Below, one piece after another: positions 39,997 through 51,900 of a DNA stretch of 64,000 nucleotides (the stretch's first letter is position 1; each line of letters starts with the position of its first letter). The stretch covers positions 119,190-183,189 of the forward strand of contig JASANG010001771.1 in NCBI GenBank assembly GCA_030248215.1, given 5' to 3'. The position numbers were made by a program, and so were the translations under genes. The DNA comes from Enoplolaimus lenunculus (taxonomy: Eukaryota; Nematoda; Enoplea; Enoplida; Thoracostomopsidae). Below the pieces are notes generated by a model. The model saw only the letters and a list, made by a program, of their open reading frames with translations. It searched no databases and was not told the origin of the DNA.

Positions 39997-42900
39997 GTGT
40001 GTTTAATTTTGTGATTATATATAATATTTTGCAAAGTTTGCTGGCGGATACGGAATCTTTTTGGGACCGAAATATCGCCATTTTTATCAATTTCCAACCT
40101 AACCTTTTGAGTACTTTAGCAGTAAAAATGCGAAAATTATTTAATTTTGAGTTTCAAATGTAATTTTTATTATAAATTTAAAGTCTGTTACATGTTTATA
40201 GACTGTAAATTGAAAATTTTCCGGTTAAAACAACGATTAGAGAAGTAAAAGGAGGTTGTCAAACTACACTAGATACCAGTAGGAGTATCACGAATCAGCA
40301 ATAAGTATATGTGTATACAAAATTTAAGAATGTGTTAACATTTAAAACGTAAATAATTTGCGATAAGCGCAGCGGCCAATGTAGAAACAACAGGAGAGGA
40401 ACAGTATTATAAGCATACTCCTAAGCCTAAGCATAAGCCTAAGCGTAAGAATGAGCATATTCCTAAGTATAAGCCTAAGTCTAAGCCAAGCAAAAAATTT
40501 GTCTAAAGCTTAAGCGTTACTCTATTCTATTCCCACATAAAAACTCTCCGCTCCTGATCTTTAAATGGGCCAGCGCAGCAAGAGGTTGTCAAACAAACGA
40601 ACTTGTGCACAAGCTGCAATAATTCTAAATCTAATTGATGGTTTACCGGAGTGGCTCTTGAGTTTGCCCTGTCGCATAGAGTATACCATGAACAACTAAC
40701 GGATACTGTGTAATGCGAAATAATACTTAATATCTGTTGAGTCTAATTTGATTAACCAATTATTAATGAAATGTTAAAAACTTTCATTCTCACTAAATTG
40801 TAAGTTTTTTCTAATTTATATATAAAATTTAATGAAAATCTATCACCCCAAGCTAAACGCAATTGGCGAAAGTAAAAATTTGTAATTGAGCGGAACATAC
40901 GAAAATTATTGTGATATAAGTGCACTATGCACAAAATAAACTGCCTTAAAACTTCAAGACTCATACTTTCTTAAATTTTCAAGACGTAAATGTATCGTAT
41001 TTCAGATAATAATAGCATTTTAAAATGTAAATGTTTTATATTCAAGAAATTACTGTTGCTAATTTATAAGAAAAAATTTCTTCCTTTCAAGAAATAGTTG
41101 TTTTATATTCAAGACTAATTTTGTGGTTTTTATGTATGTAAAAAAGTTGCTGCGTTTATATTGTTACAAGAATACATAAATAAAAGCAAAATTCAAGCGT
41201 ACTTCGGGTTGAGCGCAAGCTCCCCTCAAACCTAAGTTTACCACTTGGACGTATCTCAGGTTGTAAAATTAGGGTATTTTGTTGAGGTTTAGCACGAATT
41301 TTGGGATCGTTTTTCTGCAAAGTTTTCGTTTTGTAATTCATAAAAATTTGCATTATATTTCAGAAATATTTGTCTTATATTTCTTTCAGAGTTTTAAGTC
41401 TGAAAAATTACAGACCCATATTTTTGAAAAATTTAAGTAATAAAAGTCTGGAATTTAAGATATATATGTCTGGAGTTTTTATTAAGACATAATTGCTTAC
41501 GTTTCGAACAATATTTCTTAAACATAAGAAAATTTATTCTGTGTGTATAGAATGTCAGTCTAATACCGTTGGTTCATGCGATGGGACATCGACAATGGCA
41601 TGGGTCCGTAATTGTCACCGAACCTGTAAATCGCAACCGGCGGACGGACCTTCCAACCGACGTATGGCCGCGGTGTCTTGTGAGCCTCCGAAAGCCAACG
41701 AAACACTTCCCGACTGCATTTGTGAATACTGTGAAAAAAGTTCGATGGTCAGTTCTGAAGCAAAGTGGCCGCGAGATTCGTCGGCTCCAGAAATGCGACT
41801 GAATACAGTTCCAGGTAACTTGTTTAACGGCAATTGGTTACTTCCCCCACAAAGTCTTTCCATCCGCGCACATAAAAATAGAGCAGCCTGAGCCTAAAAT
41901 CTTAAAACCATATTGTCAATAAACACTTGTGGGTGAAAAGTTTCGCGTTCTATAAAATTAACACGAATGCGAAGCCAAATAAGCTTACGCTTTTCTAGTC
42001 TTACAGAAAAACCCTTCCGCCTCTGATCTTTACATGGGCCAAAGTTTCGAATGCTGTTTTTTTCAAAAAGAAGGCTTTAATGTTTGACAACATTTAGTTG
42101 ATTATTAATAAAATTAGTAAAGTTGAATATAATATGGGAGTATTGAATTGTTGACCTCCTATGATTAGGGTTTTTTCAATTCTGGTTGCACCGTGCATTT
42201 TTCTAACACTCCTGTAAGAACGTTGATCAAGAGTTCAGGTATTGTTCGAAGGTGCGGAACTATTACTATTTTGTTCTATTTTAGAATGTTTGGCAGTTTC
42301 GAGTGTAGTTGGATTCTGTGGCGAATCACCAACAGTATCGCAAACGCTAAATTGCATATTGCAATGCATGCAAGTTAGCGCATCGCAACCTGGAACGAAA
42401 ATGTTGCACGCAGGCTGCGTAAGCACTGAACTTGCACGAATGCCAGGCAAACAAAACGCATGCCTTTGCTATCGGTGCCCTAAATCAAATTTCGGTAAGA
42501 AGTAATTATATTTCAAATGGTTGATCCAAATCCATAAATAGCAATTTAGTAGCACACGTTTTCGCATTTGCAGTTTGCACTTGCAATTGTTAGCCGAAAT
42601 GCATCCGTAAGAACTTGCAGCTACAATTTATTCATGATGCAATATTAATTTATTTAAGAAAAATGAATTTATTACTGTAGTAACCCAAATAAGCTGAGGA
42701 AGGATGCGAGTCCGGAGTGATTATTTTGAGTCTGAATCAGTAGTACTTTTCTGCAAATAGAGACTGCAAATGCATATAGAACAGAATTTCTAGAAAGTCC
42801 ATAAACGGTAATTAGCCCAGATAATATAGTATAACTGTTTTTTGGACCAAATTAATTTTACTACAGAAAATGATTGACATTCAATTCAAAGTGTAATGTT

Positions 42901-45900
42901 ACCAATGTTCCGACCCTTGTAAAGATCAGGGGTGGAACGTTTTCTATCGGACTAGAATAGTGTAAGCTTAATAGGCTTAGGCTTAGGCTTAGGCTTAGGC
43001 TTAGGAATATGCTTATAATACTGTTCCGCCCCTGTTCATTACATTGGCCAATATTCCCAGCGACATACTCAAGCCAGAAAAGCACATTCCTTACATGTAA
43101 TGAACTTCAATCGTTTAAATGGCAGGCATAAGTTAAAGGTCTGTGGACCAACTATAACTGGAGTAAAAGTTGGATTGAAAAATACATAATAATCCACAAC
43201 CGAATAGCAAGGAGGTAGACTATGAAGACGTGAAATAGATATCAGTCATCCCCCCCTCATATTCGGGTCCTTGTATGGCTGGGGTACTGGAAGTTTGACA
43301 ATGGAAAAACTGAGAGACTGTGAAACTGTGACACTGGATGGTTGAAAATTCCCAGTTTACAGGTCCTTATAGTTGACATTATTGTGCGGACACAGAAGCT
43401 TCAACATTCATGCCTTTAAGATGAGACTCCCAACACATATGCCATGAATTGAAGACTTTACTGTAGTAACCCGAATAAGAGGATGGACTGAAATTTATTT
43501 GGCTTCTCACTAGGGTACCGCCCTGTTATTCGGCAACGGACTGTTATTTATTTTTAACCCGCCCTCCGCCACCCTTCGATACTTATATATCCGGTATTGC
43601 AACTATCGGTTGAATTAAACGTTTATTTGTCTTGTTACGAATGTACGTTCAAAATTTAAGTACGCTTTAAAGTTTCGACAAATTATTTGATCCTGGAGTC
43701 ATTTATGCACTACAACGCTACATAGGGATAATTGACACTTATGGACTCTAATTAGGGTTTAGGGTCTTATCCACTTGCGGCCTCTTATTAGGGATACGGA
43801 ATCAATTGATTGGGACTCAAAATGGAAACCCTCCTCTTACCCCCTCTTACTCGGGTCAATACAGTAAAAATTCTGAAATTTCTCAGACACAAGAATGTCT
43901 CAAAAAATCGGCAGATGAAAATTCAGCACTTTATTTCACAAGGTTTGAACAAATAAAAGTTTTAATATAAAACGTTTTTTTTGCTAATATTCAAGACTTA
44001 TACCAAATTTTGAAGATTTCTTTGAACAAAAATGGTTTTCAGAATGAACGAAAATATATACAATTAAATCAGGAATCGTACTTATATTATGAGGACTCCC
44101 TGAAGTCTGAGACGTACCCCCAATTGGGGATCGTGGGGGCGGGTATGGCACCCCTGCTTTCGCGTTTTATATTAAATGATTGTTTGAAAGCCTGACCAAG
44201 CAATTGCTAACATTAGCAAAAATTTTTTTGCTATTATGGTGTTGTTGGTAATGTTTTACTGTTGTTTATTTGTCTCTATTTATCTTTTATGTATATATCT
44301 TATTTTTATTGTTTTACATTTTATAGACGAATTGGGACAACTTCCTAAAATGAAGTATGAAATGGTTCGTAATGAGCTTGCAGGTTAGGGTCCATATTCT
44401 CAAATGCGTATAGCACCTGTCATCAGTAGTGATTGGTTTTAAACTGAAAAACTCTTGCAAGGGTAGATGCTATTTCAATTGGCACTAAAGTTGGGTAAAC
44501 CAAATGCAAAAAAATGTGCTGAATTTCGAAACTTACCATTGTCTCGTTATCAGGCTACATGGGTTACGATAGGTGCTACATGCATTTGAGAATACGGTCC
44601 AAGCTTTGACGTATACTAAGTCATAATAGTGTTTGGTCTATATGCTAATTTGTCACAAGTTTTTATCCAATTGTAGACAAAGCCACAACCTGGTATAAAA
44701 GTTGAAATTTTGTTATTTCAAAAAATTTCAAAGTCAAAATTGGTCGAATTAAATTTTTTTGGTGCTTAATAATTTTAACCATATTTTTGTTGTGTGAAAT
44801 TTCTAATTCACAATCTTTTGATAACAATTTTCTCACGATTCGTCATACTTTGATACTCGTCTGCATTATGCGAATGTCGAAAATCAATTTTGTCCGTATT
44901 AACAAATGTGTATTGTTAAATAGCAAGCTTGGAAATTTAGCACATTTTTCAAATTTGATTTGTCCTAATTTAGTGATGGGTCCTGGTTTAATCTAAACTT
45001 TAGATGAAATAGAAAATATTCATGCGAGAAACGGTTAATGAATTACGTTCGTTTTTCAGACTGTTTTCTGGTCTCAAAAGTAAACGGTTATTGTGTTGGT
45101 GAATCTCAGAATGTCCGGCGACTGAATTGCTATTTTCAATGCAAGCGAACTTACATTGCAGAGCCACATCTCGCTGGACTCGAAAGCAAATGTCTTCCGA
45201 TCACTGGGGGGCATTCAATTCACCACGGCAAACAAATGTGTTTCTGTTATCGTTGCGCACCACACAGTTTAAACATCCAAGGTACTGTAGTGACCCGAAT
45301 AAGAGATGGGACTGATATTTATTTGGCCTCTCCAGAGGGTATCCCTCTTGTTATTATGTTGAGGACTGTTATTTATTTTCAACCACCCCTCTGCTACCCT
45401 TCCCTACTGTATATCCTGTATTGCAACTATCGGTTGGATTAAACGTTTTTGCCTTGTATTAAAAGCTTCAGCGATAATGCAAGGTTGTACTTCGGAATGT
45501 ACTTTCAAAATTAAAGTACGCTTTGAAGTTTTGAACTCACCTTTATTTGGTCCTGGAGTCATTTATGCGCTACAAATAGGGATAATTGACATTTATGGAC
45601 TGTAATTACGGTTTAGGGACTATCCGCTTACACTCTTATTAGGAATGCGGACTCCTATTGATTAGGACTCAAAATGGGGACCCCCCCTCTTATTACCACC
45701 CTCTTATTCGGGTCAATACAATATAACGGGCGTCCAGAAAACATGAACACTGGACGACCATAACAGTGTCGAGAAGCCAAACGCAACTTTAGTACTAAAT
45801 ATTAATTACAAAATTTTGGTTTTGCTCTCCGTTGAAGGCACGGTCTTGGTGGCTTTCATTTGGATCCACCAATGAGAGAATCTCACGCATATGGGTGGTC

Positions 45901-48900
45901 TACTTGCAAATGGATGTTTTTGGTTAGCAAAGATATTTTTCGTTTCAATTCACCTTGCATTTAGGCACTTCAGTACAGTACCGGGGTTTTGAAACTGATA
46001 CTTTCCCATCCTGCGTAGGGTACGAAGAATATGCTAGGGTTTCAAGGGGATCGACAGCCTCCCCTAAGTACCCAATTAAAGAAATGGTTTCTATGTGTAA
46101 GAAACGCTTTCCTTGTTGAAGAGAAAGTTGTGCCAAACCTTTGCTTCAATCAATTGGCCAATGTAAAGAACAGGGGCTGAACATAATTATAAGCTTACTT
46201 ATTCCTAAGCCTAAGCCTAAGCCGAGCAGAAAAATTAGTCTAAAGCTTAAACTTACTCCATTCTAGTGCCACAGAAAAACGTTCGCCTTTGACCTTTACA
46301 TGGTCCAATAAATTAAACACTCGTGTGGAAGGAAGTAAACAAGTAGGTTGTCGTTGAAATATTATTTATATTTCAGGCTTAGATGAAACATACGCGAGTT
46401 CGTTTGTCATCAAGGGTTCGTTTCCTGGTTACTTATATTTTAATTTTAGGTTTAGAATTTTGTTAATTTAAATTTTTCATTCTAGGTTGAACAATTCGGT
46501 TTCTGTGAGTTGCTCATAACTCACGTAACTTTTGAGTTACGGTAAATTTGAATATACTTTTTAAAAACGGACTCACCTGCTTATAATTTTAAATTCGGCG
46601 GAAATAGTAGTGTAAATTGTAATACTTAGGTTTGTTAATTCAAAACTTGATTTATATACTATTGAATAGCACTCTGAACGAGTTTTGAGAAAGTATATTT
46701 AAATTTACGGTAACTCAAAAATTACGCGAGTTATGTTTAACTCAAGTGGGACTCAACTGCTTATTATTGTAAATTCGGTGGAAATTGTAGTGTAAATTGT
46801 AAGGCTAAAAGTTGTTAATTCAAAACTTGATTTTTATACTATTGAATAGCACTCTAAATGAATTTTTAGAAAGTATATTCAAATTTACCGTAACTCAAAA
46901 ATTACGCGAGTTATAATTTACTCAAGTTGGACTCAACTGCTTATAATTTTAAATTCGGCGAAATTGTAGTGTAAATTGTAATTCTAAAATTTGTTAATTC
47001 AAAACTTGATTTTTATGCTATTGAATAGCACTCTGAATGATATTTTACAAACTATATTCAAATATACCGTAACTGAAAAATTACGCGAGTTATAATTTAC
47101 TCAAGTTGGACTCAACTGCTTATAATTTTAAATTCGGCGAAATTGTAGTGTAAATTGTAATTCTAAAATTTGTTAACTCAAAACTTGATTTTTATACTAT
47201 TGAATTGCACTCTAAATGAATTTTTAGAAAGTATATTCAAATTTACCGTAACTCAAAAATTAAGCGAGTTATAATTTACTCAAGTTGGACTCAACTGCTT
47301 ATAATTTTAAATTCGGCGAAATTGTAGTGTAAATTGTAATTCTAAAATTTGTTAATTCAAAACTTGATTTTTATACTATTGAATAGCACTCTAAATGAAT
47401 TTTTAGAAAGTATATTCAAATTTACCGTAACATAAAAATTACGCGAGTTATAATTTACTCAATTTGGAGTCAACTGCTTATAATTATAAATTCGGCGGAA
47501 ATTGTAGTGTAAATTGTAATGGCAAATTTTGTTAATTCAAAACTTGATTTTTATACTATTGAATAGCACTCTAAATGAATTTTTAGAAAGTATATTCAAA
47601 TTTACCGTAACATAAAAATTACGCGAGTTATAATTTACTCAATTTGGAGTCAACTGCTTATAATTATAAATTCGGCGGAAATTGTAGTGTAAATTGTAAT
47701 AGCAAATTTTGTTGATTCAAAACTTGATTTTTATACTATTGAATTGCACTCTAAATGAATTTTTAGAAAGTATATTCAAATTTACCGTAACATAAAAATT
47801 ACGCGAGTTATAATTTACTCAATTTGGAGTCAACTGCTTATAATTATAAATTCGGCGGAAATTGTAGTGTAAATTGTAATGGCAAATTTTGTTGATTCAA
47901 AACTTGATTTTTATAATAATAAATAGCACTCTAAATGAGTTTTTAGAAAGTATATTCAAATTTACCGTAACTCAAAAATTACGCGAGTTATAATTTACTC
48001 AAGTTGGACTCAACTGCTTATAATTTTAAATTCGGCGAAATTGTAGTGTAAATTGTAATTCTAAAATTTGTTAACTCAAAACTTGATTTTTATACTATTG
48101 AATTGCACTCTAAATGAATTTTTAGAAAGTATATTCAAATTTACCGTAACTCAAAAATTACGCGAGTTATAATTTACTCAAGTTGGACTCAACTGCTTAT
48201 AATTTTAAATTCGGCGAAATTGTAGTGTAAATTGTAATTCTAAAATTTGTTAATTCAAAACTTGATTTTTATACTATTGAATAGCACTCTAAATGAATTT
48301 TTAGAAAGTATATTCAAATTTACCGTAACATAAAAATTACGCGAGTTATAATTTACTCAATTTGGAGTCAACTGCTTATAATTATAAATTCGGCGGAAAT
48401 TGTAGTGTAAATTGTAATGGCAAATTTTGTTGATTCAAAACTTGATTTTTATAATAATAAATAGCACTCTAAATGAGTTTTTAGAAAGTATATTCAAATT
48501 TACCGTAACTCAAAAATTAAGTGAGTTATGATCAACTCAAGTTGGACTCAACTGCTTATAATTTTAAATTCGGCGAAATTGTAGTGTAAATTGTAATTCT
48601 AAAATTTGTTAATTCAAAACTTGATTTTTATACTATTGAATAGCACTCTAAATGAATTTTTAGAAAGTATATTCAAATTTACCGTAACTCAAAAATTACG
48701 CGAGTTATAATTTACTCAAGTTGGACTCAACTGCTTATAATTTTAAATTCGGCGAAATTGTAGTGTAAATTGTAATGGCAAATTTTGTTGATTCAAAACT
48801 TGATTTTTATACTATTGAATTGCACTCTAAATGAATTTTTAGAAAGTATATTCAAATTTACCGTAACTCAAAAATTACGCGAGTTATAATTTACTCAAGT

Positions 48901-51900
48901 TGGACTCAACTGCTTATAATTTTAAATTCGGCGAAATTGTAGTGTAAATTGTAATTCTAAAATTTGTTAATTCAAAACTTGATTTTTATACTATTGAATA
49001 GCACTCTAAATGAATTTTTAGAAAGTATATTCAAATTTACCGTAACATAAAAATTACGCGAGTTATAATTTACTCAATTTGGAGTCAACTGCTTATAATT
49101 ATAAATTCGGCGGAAATTGTAGTGTAAATTGTAATGGCAAATTTTGTTGATTCAAAACTTGATTTTTATAATAATAAATAGCACTCTAAATGAGTTTTTA
49201 GAAAGTATATTCAAATTTACCGTAACTAAAAAATTACGTGAGTTATGATCAACTCAAGTTGGACTCAACCGCTTATAATTTTAAATTCGGCGAAATTGTA
49301 GTGTAAATTGTAATTCTAAAATTTGTTAATTCAAAACTTGATTTTTATACTATTGAATAGCACTCTAAATGAATTTTTAGAAAGTATATTCAAATTTACC
49401 GTAACTTAAAAATTACGCGAGTTATAATTTACTCAAGTTGGACTCAACTGCTTATAATTTTAAATTCGGCGAAATTGTAGTGTAAATTGTAATTCTAAAA
49501 TTTGTTAATTCAAAACTTGATTTTTATGCTATTGAATAGCACTCTGAATGATATTTTACAAACTATATTCAAATATACCGTAACTGAAAAATTACGTGAG
49601 TTATGATCAACTCAAGTTGGACTCAACTGCTTATAATTATAAATTCGGCGAAATTGTAGTGTAAATTGTAATTCTAAAATTAGTTAATTCAAAACTTGAT
49701 TTTTATGCTATTGAATAGTACTCTGAATGATATTTTACAAACTGTATTCAAATTTACCGTAACTGAAAAATTACATGAGTTATGATCAACTCAAGTTGGA
49801 CTCTACTGCTTATAATTATAAATTCGGCGAAAATGTAGCGTAAATTGTAATGTTAAAATTTGTTGATTCAAAACTTGATTTTTATACTATTGAATAGCAC
49901 TCTAAATGAGTTTTTAGAAAGTATATTCAAATATGCCGTAACTGAAAAATTACGTGAGTTATAATCAACTCAAGTTGGACTCAACTGCTTATAATGTTAA
50001 ATTCGGCGAAATTGTAGTGTAAATTGTAATTCTAAAATTAGTTAATTCAAAACTTGATTTTTATGCTATTGAATAGCACTCTGAATGATATTTTACAAAC
50101 TGTATTCAAATTTACCGTAACTGAAAAATTACGTGAATTATGATCAACTCAAGTTGGACTCAACTGCTTATAATTATAAATTCGGCGAAAATGTAGCGTA
50201 AATTGTAATGTTAAAATTTGTTAATTCAAAACTTGATTTTTATACTATTGAATAGCACTCTAAATGAGTTTTTAGAAAGTATATTCAAATATACCGTAAC
50301 TGAAAAATTACGTGAGTTATGATCAACTCAAGTTGGACTCAACTGCTTATAATGTTAAATTCGGCGAAATTGTAGTGTAAATTGTAATTCTAAAAGTTGT
50401 TAATTCAAAACTTGATTTTTATGCTATTGAATAGCACTCTAAATGAGTTTTTAGAAAGTATATTCAAATATGCCGTAACTGAAAAATTACGTGAGTTATG
50501 ATCAACTCAAGTTGGACTCAACTGCTTATAATTATAAATTCGGCGAAAATGTAGCGTAAATTGTAATGGTAAAATTTGTTAATTCAAAACTTGATTTTTA
50601 TGCTATTGAATAGCATTCTAAATGAGTTTTTAGAAAGTATATTCAAATATACCGTAACTGAAAAATTACGTGAGTTATGATCAACTCAAGTTGGACTCAA
50701 CTGCTTATAATGTTAAATTCGGCGAAATTGTAGTGTAAATTGTAATTCTAAAATTAGTTAATTCAAAACTTGATTTTTATGCTATTGAATAGCACTCTGA
50801 ATGATATTTTACAAACTGTATTCAAATGAATTTTTGAATTATGAACCTGTGGTTTTAAGCGATTTTGTGTCGGAAACGATTTGCAGGCGCGTATTTGATA
50901 TTTAAAGCACGTTTGTGCCTCTGCCGTCCAACTTTTCATTCATTTATTAGTACCCAAAGGTTACACTGTCCCGCTAAATATCATATGATATTCGTTGAAA
51001 TTTTGGAATATCATATGATGTTCGCATAAATGTCCGACAGTGTCACGTGACATACCATCCCTTGTACACATTGATCATTTGAGAGCGGTGGTTGGTAAGC
51101 TAATGTCATATGACATTCGAGTTTTGTCTGTTGACCCGATATAAGTGCCAAAATTTTAACGTTGATGGCGAATCAACATGGGACAAACCGTGTCCCGCCT
51201 GCCCCGGTTATAACGTGAAGCCCGCATTAGGCTTACAGATAAAGCTTGCGGGGGATCGCACAACCGCGACCAGGCGACTTCTATCATTGTTATTATTATT
51301 TTCATTATTATTATTATTAATATTATTATTATTATTATTATTTAAGCTTTTCAGTTTTAAGGTTTGCTAGATATTATACTTCTACACTGAATGTGACCAA
51401 TTACATAAGCATACGTACTGTTATAAGAGTGATCATCGATTCTTTGTTAGAAAATAACAAAAATATGTATTTCAATCAGTAATAACAATTAATATTGCAT
51501 ATCAAATTGAAGTATTGGGTACGGTAAAGCCAGTGGCTGGATTAAATCAGATTCAGACGTCGGCTTTAAGGATTCCGGCTCGGGTTACCAGTTAAATTGC
51601 ATAACCTGTAATTTGCTGGCCTTAATATTGGGTATTTTGTGTCATACGGGTTTCGGGTTGGGGATTTATAATAAACATTTACCGGCCGCGTTTTACTAAA
51701 TCAGAGCGATACGCATACATCGAGGAAAGAACATAACAGGCGATACAGGATACCGGCTTAAGGCAAAATCACGAACTTCTCACAGAAGGGACGTCATCAT
51801 TTTATCATAAAGTTTTCTGATGGGGAAATTGTAAGGTTTTCTGGTTTATCACAAAAAATCCTGACCGGGGGCGTACGTCACCCTGCTCTTCCTCTAGACG

